Part shown: positions 9,137 to 17,435 of the stretch, one piece after another | Numbering within the stretch: position 1 is the first letter of the stretch | Layout: each line of letters opens with the position of its first letter | Assembly (NCBI GenBank): GCA_002284895.1 | Contig: CP015605.1 | Location: 1,054,001-1,118,000, forward strand | DNA from: Actinobacteria bacterium IMCC19121 | Lineage (GTDB): Bacteria; Actinomycetota; Actinomycetes; Nanopelagicales; Nanopelagicaceae | DNA: 64,000 nucleotides | Reading direction: 5' to 3' | Notes under the pieces: generated by a model | What the model was told of the DNA's origin: nothing | Databases searched by the model: none | What the model saw: the letters and a program-made list of their open reading frames with translations, nothing else | Position numbers and translations under genes: made by a program

Positions 9137-10070
9137 GATTGACCACCATTGAGCTCAAAATCTTCACCACTGACTCACGCAACTCTGATGGTTCTATAAC
9201 TACCACGTCATCCAAATGCCATAGGAGTGAATCTATGAATGTGGAATCATCGCCATATTGGATAGTTATTTGATCCCACTCCCCCTTCTCAACAACTGAG
9301 AGCGCTTTCTTGCGCAAAGCGAAAGCTTTACCTTTTCGTATATCTATCGTTGCCAATTTCGCGGAAATACCCTCATCAAGATGTGAGAAGAGATCAAAAC
9401 CAGCTGGTATTTCAAATGAATCGCTTTTATTTCCCACAACTATTTCGCCCTCGACTCGATCTAAACGAAAATTGCGAATGGCCCCTTTATCAAGATCCAT
9501 TCCGGCGAAATACCAAAAGCCATCACGCGAGGCCAAGGCATAAGGGTTCAGTGTGCGCTTTTGGTTCTCTAAATCTTGTCCTATATAGGTAAAAGTAATT
9601 GCTGATCTTGTTGTGATCGCTTCGACCACAGTTACTAGTTCATTACTAGCACTAACCATTCTGGGAGCTAACATGGGAATGGCATCAATGTCTGAATCAA
9701 TACCAATTGATTTCAATTTGAGCAGAGCTGAGTGCGCGATGGCGTTGAGGGCTTGACCGTTCCACGCGTTTGCAGCAAGAGACAAAAGCGCAATATCTGC
9801 ACCAGATATCTCACCCAGATCTAGTGCGTAACTCTCTGGCTTAATGCGATATCCCGCTTCATCATTGAAAATAGGATCAAAACCACCGACTTCAATTTCA
9901 ATTCCTAGAGAGCGCAGATCATCCTTGTCACGTTCAAACATGCGCTCTTTTGCTTCATCGCTACCTTCATAACCTTCGATGCTGCGAAAAATTTCACTCT
10001 TTGTTAGATAACGTCTAGTGGCAAGAAGTGCGATAGTCAAATTAACTAAGCGTTCACTCTTCCGCGACAC
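9129..10070 (-). CDS. pafB: WYL-domain transcriptional regulator PafB
   Basis: First half of the PafBC DNA-damage regulator. The N-terminus SRKSERLVNLTIALLATRRYLT matches PafB family starts, followed by a winged helix-turn-helix and a WYL domain (DGFWYFAGMDLDKGAIRNFRLDRVE region). The GTG at 10070 is chosen: AAAAGG lies 8 bases upstream and the protein then begins at the conserved SRKSERL. A further GTG at 10079 lacks a ribosome-binding site. The gene overlaps the end of trmI by 17 bp. In mycobacteria and Streptomyces the pafBC genes lie beside pafA and the proteasome genes, but those are missing here. Confidence 0.88.
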   Translation of the reverse strand: MSRKSERLVNLTIALLATRRYLTKSEIFRSIEGYEGSDEAKERMFERDKDDLRSLGIEIEVGGFDPIFNDEAGYRIKPESYALDLGEISGADIALLSLAANAWNGQALNAIAHSALLKLKSIGIDSDIDAIPMLAPRMVSASNELVTVVEAITTRSAITFTYIGQDLENQKRTLNPYALASRDGFWYFAGMDLDKGAIRNFRLDRVEGEIVVGNKSDSFEIPAGFDLFSHLDEGISAKLATIDIRKGKAFALRKKALSVVEKGEWDQITIQYGDDSTFIDSLLWHLDDVVVIEPSELRESVVKILSSMVVNHG

Positions 10071-10905
10071 CGTATGCACCTTTTGATGGTCTGCGACGGC
10101 GAGCTAGTACTTCCACTCCTGGCGCCATGCGACGGCTTTGAATGAGAAATCCTGTGTGTCCGATCATTCTCTGTTGCGGGCGAACGGCTAAACCTTCATG
10201 GTGCCAACCACGAACCAAAGTTTCACTACTTTCAGGTTCAGTAAATCGACCATCTTCCTTTATTGCTTCTGCTGTGGCCGATAACTGCGTGGTTGTGGCC
10301 ACATAGGACATGAAAACTCCGCCTGGTCGAAGAGCTCTAGCGGCAATATCTACGCATTCCCACGGTGCAAGCATGTCCAAAATAACTCGATCAAATTCAC
10401 TATCAAAGTTCTGGTCCTGCAAATCCCCAACATCTAACTTCCAATTAGTGGGTGCGCCCTCAAAATAGGCATCAACATTTGAACGAGCATTGTCGGCAAA
10501 ATCTGAGCGGCGCTCTACTGAATGCACGTATCCCTTTTCACCCGCTGCGCGCAATAAAGAAATTGTTAACGCACCGCTGCCAACACCTGCTTCAAGTACT
10601 CGCGCACCTGGATAGATATCGGCCAGACCAACAATCATTGCCGCATCTTTTGGATAAACAATCGTTGCACCGCGAGGCATTGTTAATACATAGTCAGCTA
10701 GCAAAGGCTTAAAGGCTGTGAATTTCAAACCAGCCGTGGTGCTCACTACTGAACCTTCGGGCATTCCGATCAAGTCATCGTGTGTAATCCAACCCTTATG
10801 GGTGTGCCATTCTTTGCCCGGAACTATCGTGAAGCTATAGAGCTTGCCTTTGGGGTCGGTGAGTTGAATGCGATCACCCGCAGCAAAGAAACCTTGATTC
10901 GACAC
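10054..10905 (-). CDS. trmI: tRNA (adenine-58-N1)-methyltransferase
   Basis: Methylates A58 in the T-loop of tRNAs using S-adenosylmethionine. The 283-residue protein has an N-terminal beta-barrel-like domain followed by a Rossmann methyltransferase fold with SAM motif VLEAGVGSGALT (around residues 100-111) and the catalytic-region motif LDMLAPWECVD. The start is a GTG preceded by TAAGAT and six bases, which suggests a leaderless transcript. It is divergent from the RecB-like nuclease gene, as in mycobacteria (Rv2118c/Rv2119). The tail is basic (ARRRRPSKG). Confidence 0.93.
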   Translation of the reverse strand: MSNQGFFAAGDRIQLTDPKGKLYSFTIVPGKEWHTHKGWITHDDLIGMPEGSVVSTTAGLKFTAFKPLLADYVLTMPRGATIVYPKDAAMIVGLADIYPGARVLEAGVGSGALTISLLRAAGEKGYVHSVERRSDFADNARSNVDAYFEGAPTNWKLDVGDLQDQNFDSEFDRVILDMLAPWECVDIAARALRPGGVFMSYVATTTQLSATAEAIKEDGRFTEPESSETLVRGWHHEGLAVRPQQRMIGHTGFLIQSRRMAPGVEVLARRRRPSKGAYGVAEE

Positions 10906-10911
10906 GGGAGC

Positions 10912-10917
10912 ATCTTA
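10912..10917 (-). promoter_or_regulatory. Leaderless -10 box for trmI
   Basis: TAAGAT is followed by GCTCCC and then the GTG start. A -10 element six bases before the start codon predicts transcription beginning at the start codon. No Shine-Dalgarno sequence lies between them. Confidence 0.6.
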
Positions 10918-10943
10918 GGTCAAATAAGTGCAGCAAGTGCGGG

Positions 10944-10949
10944 TATGTT
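10944..10949 (+). promoter_or_regulatory. Leaderless -10 box for the RecB-like nuclease
   Basis: TATGTT followed by seven bases (GCCGTAT) and a GTG. This supports GTG 10957 as the start and explains the in-frame ATG at 10945 as part of the promoter, not a start codon. Confidence 0.5.
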
Positions 10950-10956
10950 GCCGTAT

Positions 10957-11718
10957 GTGAGTAACCAGCCATTGCGCCTATCCCCGAGTCGGGTAAGTGA
11001 GTTTGAGAACTGCCCTCAACTCTATAAATACCGCGTAATAGATCAACTCCCACAACCTCCCTCATTAGATGCAGAGCGCGGAACTTTAGTTCACACTATT
11101 TTGCACGATCTTTTTGAGAACGCTCCGAGTGATAGAACACCACAGAGTGCTATCGAACTTCTTCCATCGCGTTGGCAGGCACAAATGGCCGAGAAACCTG
11201 AACTCATGGAAATGGTTACTAACGAAAAGGAGTGGTTTGATCGAGCAGAATCTTTGCTTCGCACTTACTTCACGTTAGAAGATCCTCAAAGCTTTGAGGC
11301 TACCCATCGTGAACTTCATCTAGAGAATGATTTTTCTGACGATATCTATCTGCACGGATATGTGGATCGTCTAGATGTTGCACCAACAGGTGAAGTCCGA
11401 ATCGTTGACTACAAGACCGGTAAGGCGCCTAAACCTGGGTGGGAGGAGAAAGCTCTTTTCCAACTGCGCGTATATGCACTTCTGTATTTCAAGACACACA
11501 ATGTTCTCCCCCGCCTTCTCCAACTCATTTACTTGGGTGATGGAAAACTCGTCAAAAGCACTCCAACGTTGACCGACCTTGCTGCCACAGAGAAAACGTT
11601 AAAGCGAGTAGCAAGTGACATCTTTGCCTCAATTGAAAAGGATTACTGGCCACCAAAACCGAGTCGCCTATGTGATTGGTGCTATTTCAAAACTATCTGT
11701 CCGGCACAAACGAGCTAA
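10957..11718 (+). CDS. RecB-family nuclease, PD-(D/E)XK with 4Fe-4S cluster
   Basis: Cas4/AddB-like single-domain nuclease of 253 residues, without a helicase part. The core reads GTLVHTILHDLF (the conserved His), then HGYVDRLD and VDYKTGKAP (PD-(D/E)XK acidic residues and Lys), then QLRVYALLY (QxxxY). Four cysteines fit an iron-sulfur site: Cys19 near the N-terminus and the Cys239-x2-Cys242-x5-Cys248 group at the C-terminus. The gene is divergent from trmI, the standard actinobacterial position. The start is uncertain: GTG 10957 fits a leaderless promoter, ATG 10945 is the alternative. The stop interlocks with the HAD gene stop on the other strand. Confidence 0.88.
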   Translation: MSNQPLRLSPSRVSEFENCPQLYKYRVIDQLPQPPSLDAERGTLVHTILHDLFENAPSDRTPQSAIELLPSRWQAQMAEKPELMEMVTNEKEWFDRAESLLRTYFTLEDPQSFEATHRELHLENDFSDDIYLHGYVDRLDVAPTGEVRIVDYKTGKAPKPGWEEKALFQLRVYALLYFKTHNVLPRLLQLIYLGDGKLVKSTPTLTDLAATEKTLKRVASDIFASIEKDYWPPKPSRLCDWCYFKTICPAQTS

Positions 11719-12386
11719 ATGGCCGTTGAGAAATCTGCATGAAGTTTCTGCAGCATTTCGAAGTTCAACTGTTCCAGGGACTTAATCACTCTAACTCTCG
11801 CTGACTCATCAACTTTTACTAGGTGAGGCACCGCAATCAACCAAGCACCACTACTAGTTGCTGCGCCCACACCTGTAAGAGAATCTTCAAAAACTAAACA
11901 TTGCGAAATCTGACTAGCCGTTAATTCTGCAGCTTTGAGATAAGCATCTGGATAGGGTTTGGTTCGTTGCACATCATCACTGGAAATAGTGAAAGGAAAG
12001 AGATCTGCGCCAACATTGTCTAAAACTGCATCAACGATAATTCTTGGACTGGCAGATACCAACCCAGTCTTTACTCCATTTGCTTGGAGTTCTTTCACTA
12101 ATTCAAAGGCTCCAGGCATAAAGGGTGTGTGAGAGCGCATCTTTTCGGCCTGTACTCTGACAAGAGTTTGAGTGAAATATTCAGGGCTCTTCGCCTGATT
12201 GCACTTGTCGTGCATGTATTGACCGACTCTAGAGAGCGGACCACCCAAGCAAGCAACCTGATCTGCTGAAGTCCACTGATATCCGTATCCTGCGGTTATT
12301 TCAGTCTCGGATTTGAGCCATTCAGGTTCAGAATCAACCAATAAGCCATCCATATCGAAGAAGACAGCATCAAAAAAACTTTTCAC
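11715..12386 (-). CDS. HAD-superfamily phosphatase / phosphomutase-like hydrolase
   Basis: HAD subfamily I hydrolase of 223 residues. The nucleophile motif FFDMDGLLVDSE has Asp11 and Asp13; the second motif is the SASPR segment, and motif IV reads FEDSLTGVGAA. The cap domain sits after the first motif, as in beta-phosphoglucomutase and phosphoglycolate phosphatase-like members. The GTG at 12386 is chosen because AAAGGAG lies just upstream; the frame extends 13 residues further but these are basic and not family-like. Substrate cannot be read from the sequence; a sugar phosphate is likely. Confidence 0.85.
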   Translation of the reverse strand: MKSFFDAVFFDMDGLLVDSEPEWLKSETEITAGYGYQWTSADQVACLGGPLSRVGQYMHDKCNQAKSPEYFTQTLVRVQAEKMRSHTPFMPGAFELVKELQANGVKTGLVSASPRIIVDAVLDNVGADLFPFTISSDDVQRTKPYPDAYLKAAELTASQISQCLVFEDSLTGVGAATSSGAWLIAVPHLVKVDESARVRVIKSLEQLNFEMLQKLHADFSTAI

Positions 12387-12447
12387 CCGTCTCCTTTGAG
12401 ATTTCCATCTAGCAGAACTCCGCAAGATTACCCTAAGGTTTAACCCT

Positions 12448-13311
12448 ATGGAGATACATCACATCCCAGCTCTTCGAAATCCAATAATGGTAATGGCCTT
12501 TTCTGGATGGAATGATGCAGGTGAAGCAGCAACTGGCGCCGTTGAGCATCTTCTTTCTGCGTGGCAAAATGAACCTAACGATGTTGTGCCAGAACTGATC
12601 GCAGATATTGAATCTGAAGAGTTCTATGACTTTCAAGTAAATCGACCACATATTTTTGTCGATGATTCGCAGATTCGAAATATCACCTGGCCCACAACAG
12701 AGATATTCGGGGTTGCATTACCCCACTTTGACCGAGATTTAGTAATAGTAAAGGGAACTGAACCATCGATGCGTTGGAAGAGTTTTACTCGAGAGCTCTT
12801 GGACCTAGCCGATGATCTTGAAGTCTCTCTCATCATCACTATGGGCTCTATGTTGGCTGATGTTCCGCACTCACGTCCTATTGCAGTCAGTGGAAGTAGC
12901 GCCCACCCAGAATTAGCAACGCGTTTAGGAGTTGAAGTTTCAAGTTATGAGGGACCGACTGGGATTCTAGGAATTATTAGTGATGGCTGTATGCGTCGCG
13001 GCATTGATGCAGTCTCGTTATGGGCAGCCATTCCACACTATGCATCTAGTTCACCTTCTCCCAAAGCCACATTGTCTCTGGTTAACTCTCTAGAGGATTT
13101 TCTTGAAATTACGATTCCTCCAGCAGATTTGGCAGAGGCTGCTGATGAGTGGGAGAAGGATGTTTCTGAGATGGCCAAAGAAGATAGCGATGTGGCTGAA
13201 TATGTAAAAGCACTTGAGGATTCAAAGGATGCTGCTGAACTACCTGATGTTTCTGGAGATTCGATTGCTAAAGAATTTGAAAGATATTTGCGACGCAGAA
13301 CAAAGGATTAA
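12448..13311 (+). CDS. PAC2 family protein
   Basis: Member of the PAC2 (proteasome assembly chaperone 2-like) family, 287 residues, with the typical N-terminal MVMAFSGWNDAGEAATGAV and the LIITMGSMLADVPHSRP segment in the middle. The C-terminal 70 residues are strongly acidic with many Glu and Asp. Bacterial PAC2 proteins occur mostly in actinobacteria and their role is unknown; the archaeal/eukaryotic relatives help assemble proteasomes. No proteasome genes are in this window. Transcription probably starts within one or two bases of the ATG (TAAGGT lies eight bases upstream). Its stop interlocks with the mshC stop. Confidence 0.88.
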   Translation: MEIHHIPALRNPIMVMAFSGWNDAGEAATGAVEHLLSAWQNEPNDVVPELIADIESEEFYDFQVNRPHIFVDDSQIRNITWPTTEIFGVALPHFDRDLVIVKGTEPSMRWKSFTRELLDLADDLEVSLIITMGSMLADVPHSRPIAVSGSSAHPELATRLGVEVSSYEGPTGILGIISDGCMRRGIDAVSLWAAIPHYASSSPSPKATLSLVNSLEDFLEITIPPADLAEAADEWEKDVSEMAKEDSDVAEYVKALEDSKDAAELPDVSGDSIAKEFERYLRRRTKD

Positions 13312-14549
13312 AGGGCTAGCCCTAACAGAGCATCTAAAACGGTAGAAAGCTCTTGTGCGTCTCCCCCGGTACCTGCGTCTAAAGTTTGGCAGGCCCACTG
13401 ATCAAGTGCAGCCAGAGCAGATGGAGTATCTAGATCATCACTTAACGCAGTAACAATTTGCTCAATCACAGATTCTGTTGGTGCCACTACTCCTGAAGCA
13501 AGCGCTTTACGGATTTGATTAACTCGCTGTGTTGCTTGTAGCAGCAACTCATCAGTCCACATTCGATCTAATCTGTAGTGCTGTGACATAAGTGCAAAGC
13601 GAATCACCATTGGGTCCGTGCCGGCCTGAATAAGTTTAGAAACGAAGACCAAATTGCCTTTACTCTTACTCATCTTTTCGCCATCTAAACCAATCATTGC
13701 AGCATGAACATATGTTGCTGCAAGATCCTTACCGGTCAGCACGTGTGCTTGAGATGCGCACATTTCATGATGCGGGAAAATCAGATCACTTCCACCGCCT
13801 TGAATATCAATACAAGTCTTATCTGAATCCAATGGCTCTAAATACTTAAGTGCTATTGCGGTGCACTCGATGTGCCAACCTGGCCTGCCAACTCCATGTA
13901 TAGAAGACCAACCTGGTTCGTTTTCACGTTTTGCCATCCACACCAAGCAATCAAGTGGATCAATTTTCCCAACTAGCGTTGGATTGCCACCACGCTGGGA
14001 AAAGATTTCCTTCATGCTCTCTTTGTCCAGAAGTGACAGGGACCCAAAATCTGGAGATGAATAGTTCTTGAAAAACAGATCCTGGTCAATGGAATAGATA
14101 GTTCCTTTAGATTGAAGGGCACTAACAGCCTCACTCACTAGATCTATGGCCTCAACTGCACCGATGTAATGGGCTGGTGGTATCACTCGCAAATCGACCA
14201 TGTCGCCTCTAAAAAGATCGATTTGAGATAGAGCTAACTCTTCCCAATTCAGATTATCTCTAGTTGCTCGTTCAAGGAGTGGATCATCAATGTCTGTAAT
14301 ATTTTGAACATAGAGAACGTGTGAACCTGTGGCTCTTAAATAGCGGTTGATAAGATCAAATGTTAGGTAAGTTGCAGCATGTCCAAGATGCGTAGCGTCA
14401 TATGGGGTAATTCCACAGACATACATTCGATAGGTCTCTTTTTGGCCAACTAACTCCTTTGTCAGTGATTTGGAGTTAGTGAGCGATAGCTGTGGAAATT
14501 TGATTGAACGCTTCAGTGCAGGAACTGCAACCGAGGACCAAGATCTCAT
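13308..14549 (-). CDS. mshC: Cysteine--1-D-myo-inositol glucosamine ligase (mycothiol synthesis)
   Basis: MshC joins cysteine to GlcN-Ins using ATP, the third committed step of mycothiol synthesis. It is a paralogue of cysteinyl-tRNA synthetase, and several features mark it as MshC. Length is 413, there is no C-terminal anticodon-binding domain, the zinc/active-site segment is MYVCGITPYDATHLGHAATY, the distal zinc ligands lie in WHIECTA and HHEMCASQ, and the KMSKS loop reads GEKMSKSKGN. The ATG lies six bases after TAGAAT, suggesting a leaderless mRNA. The neighbours match the conserved actinobacterial mshC block. The gene implies that this organism uses mycothiol as its low-molecular-weight thiol. 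Confidence 0.93.
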   Translation of the reverse strand: MRSWSSVAVPALKRSIKFPQLSLTNSKSLTKELVGQKETYRMYVCGITPYDATHLGHAATYLTFDLINRYLRATGSHVLYVQNITDIDDPLLERATRDNLNWEELALSQIDLFRGDMVDLRVIPPAHYIGAVEAIDLVSEAVSALQSKGTIYSIDQDLFFKNYSSPDFGSLSLLDKESMKEIFSQRGGNPTLVGKIDPLDCLVWMAKRENEPGWSSIHGVGRPGWHIECTAIALKYLEPLDSDKTCIDIQGGGSDLIFPHHEMCASQAHVLTGKDLAATYVHAAMIGLDGEKMSKSKGNLVFVSKLIQAGTDPMVIRFALMSQHYRLDRMWTDELLLQATQRVNQIRKALASGVVAPTESVIEQIVTALSDDLDTPSALAALDQWACQTLDAGTGGDAQELSTVLDALLGLAL

Positions 14550-14555
14550 GGGTAG

Positions 14556-14561
14556 ATTCTA
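14556..14561 (-). promoter_or_regulatory. Leaderless -10 box for mshC
   Basis: TAGAAT, then CTACCC, then the ATG at 14549. This is the best match to TATAAT among the leaderless promoters seen in the window. Confidence 0.6.
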
Positions 14562-14573
14562 GTAACTTTGTCG

Positions 14574-15278
14574 TTAGAACGCAGGCCATGGAATAGATGG
14601 CCACTCAGGGTTTGGCAAAGGCATAACACCGCTTTCTAGCAATCGCATCACTCGAGCGCCCATCGCCTCAATTTCGGCAGTTGTAAGGTGAGCAGATAAG
14701 TCTAATTCTTTACCTAACGCATCCTTTAGTGAATGTAACGATTTGCACTCCGCTTCACTTAATTCATCTCCAGCCCACTGCCAAAGAACTGTTCGGAGTT
14801 TGTCCTCTTCATGAAATGTGACACCATGATCACAGCCATAGAGATGACCTTTTCCATCAGGTAATAGATGACCAATTTTGCGATCTGTGTTGTTGATGAT
14901 TGCATCAAAGAATGCCATCGAGCGAAGTTGTGGAAGATCTTGGGAAAAATAGTTGGCAAGATCAATGGATTCATCGATATCAATCCATTCTTGAACCATA
15001 CCGATTCCATAAGGTCCTTCGCGCAAAATCGTGAGCGGCACCAAATCTAAGCCAAGAAAGTCACTTACTAGAAAAGCTGCATATTCACGATCAGCTAAAG
15101 TCCCATCAGGAAAATCCCATAGTGGGCGCTCTCCAGCAACAGGTTTATAGATGCAGGCTATTTCTATTGACTCATAGTTAACTGTTGCAAACAATGTTGC
15201 ATTAGATGCATCAACTAATCGCCCCGTCACAGACATTTCGCCTAATGTCAGAATCGAACGGTTATCTCCTGTAGCCAT
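14574..15278 (-). CDS. SCO1664-like protein with PI3/4-kinase-type fold
   Basis: Conserved actinobacterial protein of 234 residues from the ATG at 15278. Kinase-like features are visible: Lys45 in CIYKPVAGERPLWDF, Asp132-Arg133-Lys134 with His137 in NNTDRKIGHLL (catalytic-loop-like), and Asp150-His-Gly in GCDHGVTF (DFG-like). These resemble the phosphatidylinositol 3/4-kinase fold. No lipid or protein substrate is known to me. The start overlaps the DUF3090 gene by 17 bp and a longer frame is less likely. The gene sits in a three-gene coupled unit with DUF3090 and a histidine phosphatase, next to mshC. Confidence 0.8.
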   Translation of the reverse strand: MATGDNRSILTLGEMSVTGRLVDASNATLFATVNYESIEIACIYKPVAGERPLWDFPDGTLADREYAAFLVSDFLGLDLVPLTILREGPYGIGMVQEWIDIDESIDLANYFSQDLPQLRSMAFFDAIINNTDRKIGHLLPDGKGHLYGCDHGVTFHEEDKLRTVLWQWAGDELSEAECKSLHSLKDALGKELDLSAHLTTAEIEAMGARVMRLLESGVMPLPNPEWPSIPWPAF

Positions 15279-15771
15279 TAGCCCTAGGACACAAGTGACC
15301 ACGTGGATCAATCGGAATAGCGCAGAAAGGACAAGGAACGCGTCCTGCATTTACAACTGTATTTGTTCTAGTAATGAAGGCTTTAGCTTGTCCTAAAGAG
15401 ATATTTAAAGAAACTTCAGGCAGCTCATCTTCATCTTCAACTTCCTTAATCGAAAATAGTTCTACACATACCTTCTTAGAATCATCATCCCAAGCAATGG
15501 AGATTGCCCCGATAACGAAATCCTTATCAACTGGTGACTCCAACGGGGCCTCATCGCGCTCAACACGATCAGCAACTAACGTCATATCTTCCCTAGCCAC
15601 CTGCTTACACAGAATTTCCAACCTTTGTGACAATGTTGAAGCTTGAGATTTTTCCAGAGAGGCACTCACTAATGCTGTTCCCGAGCGCACCTGCAGGTAG
15701 AACTCGCGCTCCCCTGGCTCACCGATGGTTCCGCAGATGAAGCGATCAACGTTTTCAAACTCAAAACTCAT
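15262..15771 (-). CDS. DUF3090 family protein
   Basis: Conserved actinobacterial protein of unknown function, 169 residues. The N-terminus FENVDRFICGTIGEPGEREFYLQVRSG is the family signature, and a C-terminal CPFC-x(9)-HLCP motif resembles a zinc site. The central part is rich in Glu/Asp. Its ATG overlaps the phosphatase stop by 4 bp (ATGA), and its own 3' end overlaps the kinase-like gene by 17 bp, so all three are probably translated together. I cannot assign a function. Confidence 0.88.
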   Translation of the reverse strand: MSFEFENVDRFICGTIGEPGEREFYLQVRSGTALVSASLEKSQASTLSQRLEILCKQVAREDMTLVADRVERDEAPLESPVDKDFVIGAISIAWDDDSKKVCVELFSIKEVEDEDELPEVSLNISLGQAKAFITRTNTVVNAGRVPCPFCAIPIDPRGHLCPRANGYRR

Positions 15772-16439
15772 TTTCCTGAACCACCACCGAGTAGGTTCCC
15801 TGTTCGCTTTGGCCCAGTTAAGAGTTCGGTGAGCTGTGATCGTGTGTCGTTGAGCAACGTTAGTCGCGCCGTACCGTGTGAGTAATCCAAGATGGTTACA
15901 GATGCTGGGTCAATAACAATGCGCTGGAAATCATCGAGATGCATTCCCAGTGCGTTGGCCACGATGGCTTTGATGACATCACCATGGCTAACAAGAACTG
16001 CTGCACCTTTGCGCTTTGAATCTAAGGATTCATGAACCGCTTGCATCGCCCGTTGTTGCATGTGTGCCAAGCCTTCACCTTGCGGAAAATACATCGCTGA
16101 AGGATTACCTTGGACGGTCTTCCACAATGTGTGACGAGAGAGAACCGAAAGTTTCTTTCCGCTCCAGCTACCGTAATCAACTTCAGTGAGGTTTTCATCT
16201 GTGATCAAGAGTTTTTGACTAGTAGGTGGCAGAGCCGCTAACCAGGGCGAAATAGTTTCATGGCATCTTTGCATAGGGCTGATTCGCATTTGCGCGATAG
16301 GGAAAACGCCTAGCCTTGTTGCTAGTTCTTGCGATTGCTTAACTCCCTTTTCAGAAAGTGAAATATTGGGCAGGCGACCAGATAGGACACCTCGGGCATT
16401 TGCCTGAGAATGGGCATGTCTAACCAAAACTATCTGCAT
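15768..16439 (-). CDS. Histidine phosphatase family protein (MSMEG_4193-like)
   Basis: Phosphoglycerate-mutase-like histidine phosphatase, 223 residues from the ATG at 16439. The RHG-type motif is VLVRHAHSQAN with Arg7 and the phosphorylated His8; the second catalytic region reads LVSHGDVIKAIV. The N-terminal choice is fixed by the family start MQIVLVRH and by a leaderless-type TAGCCT seven bases before the ATG. It is the first gene of the phosphatase-DUF3090-kinase-like trio. Which phosphoester it cleaves is not evident. Confidence 0.85.
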   Translation of the reverse strand: MQIVLVRHAHSQANARGVLSGRLPNISLSEKGVKQSQELATRLGVFPIAQMRISPMQRCHETISPWLAALPPTSQKLLITDENLTEVDYGSWSGKKLSVLSRHTLWKTVQGNPSAMYFPQGEGLAHMQQRAMQAVHESLDSKRKGAAVLVSHGDVIKAIVANALGMHLDDFQRIVIDPASVTILDYSHGTARLTLLNDTRSQLTELLTGPKRTGNLLGGGSGK

Positions 16440-16446
16440 ATCGCAA

Positions 16447-16452
16447 AGGCTA
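16447..16452 (-). promoter_or_regulatory. Leaderless -10 box for the histidine phosphatase trio
   Basis: TAGCCT followed by TTGCGAT and the ATG at 16439. It probably drives the three-gene unit. Confidence 0.55.
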
Positions 16453-16478
16453 TCGCAGGTTTTACTCTCATGACTTGC

Positions 16479-16484
16479 TAGGGT
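16479..16484 (+). promoter_or_regulatory. Leaderless -10 box for the aldo/keto reductase
   Basis: TAGGGT followed by CACTCC and ATG 16491, on the strand opposite the phosphatase promoter. Confidence 0.55.
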
Positions 16485-16490
16485 CACTCC

Positions 16491-17435
16491 ATGCAAATGC
16501 GTAAAGCTGGAAATAGTGGGCTCATGCTCTCGCGTTTAGCGCTGGGAACGATGACATGGGGTCGCGATACCGATGAACATGAGGCAGCAGATCAATGCCG
16601 CGCATTTATTGATGCTGGCGGAAATTTCATTGATACAGCTGCCACTTATGGTGATGGCGATAGTGAACGCGTGATCGGTGGACTTATCGGCACTTTGTTC
16701 CAACGCGATGAAGTTGTAATTGCTACAAAAGCAGGACTGACCTTTCCTGATGGAGTACGGACTGTAGATAACTCCCGCCACGCACTTATCGCTGAATTGG
16801 ATCGTTCGTTAGCAAGACTAGGAACTGATTTTGTGGACGTATGGCAAATCCATACATGGGATCCATTCTCACCAATTGATGACACATTATCTGCCCTCGA
16901 TTATGCATATAGCTCAGGCCGTGCACGCTACGTTGGCATCTCAAATTTCACCGGCTGGCAACTAGCTCAAGCTGCTACGAAACAGATTAGCAATTCTGCA
17001 AAAGCGCCCATCACTACTATTCAAAGTGAATACTCATTGTTAAATCGCGATGTTGAAATAGAAATATTGGACAGCGCACAAGCCTGCGGCGTCGGTTTCC
17101 TAGCCTGGGCACCATTGGGTCGCGGTGTTCTGACTGGAAAATATCGCAATGGAATTCCAAGTGACTCCCGAGGTGCTGCCCCACATTTCGCAAAAGATAT
17201 TGCACTCTATTTGAATGCCAGAAGCAGCAGCATTGTTGAATCCGTATGCGTTGCTGCCAGCGGTTTGGGTTATTCTCCCCTTGAAATCGCTTTAGCGTGG
17301 GTCAGAGATGCACCAGGAGTTACCAGCACAATTATCGGAGCTAGAACTGGTGCGCAACTACGTGGTGTCTTGAAAAGTGAAGAGATTTCACTTCCAGCTA
17401 TCGTTCGCAGCGCCCTAGATGATGTGAGCGCTTAA
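16491..17435 (+). CDS. Aldo/keto reductase
   Basis: NADPH-dependent oxidoreductase of the AKR superfamily, 314 residues with a TIM-barrel pattern. The catalytic tetrad is recognisable: Asp in FIDTAATYG, Tyr in the same motif, Lys in VIATKAGL and His in VWQIHTWDP. The C-terminal cofactor region reads TSTIIGARTGAQL. A second Met two codons in is possible, but ATG 16491 has a -10 box six bases upstream. Substrate is unknown; relatives act on sugars, quinones and general aldehydes. The stop interlocks with the M20 peptidase stop. Confidence 0.9.
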   Translation: MQMRKAGNSGLMLSRLALGTMTWGRDTDEHEAADQCRAFIDAGGNFIDTAATYGDGDSERVIGGLIGTLFQRDEVVIATKAGLTFPDGVRTVDNSRHALIAELDRSLARLGTDFVDVWQIHTWDPFSPIDDTLSALDYAYSSGRARYVGISNFTGWQLAQAATKQISNSAKAPITTIQSEYSLLNRDVEIEILDSAQACGVGFLAWAPLGRGVLTGKYRNGIPSDSRGAAPHFAKDIALYLNARSSSIVESVCVAASGLGYSPLEIALAWVRDAPGVTSTIIGARTGAQLRGVLKSEEISLPAIVRSALDDVSA

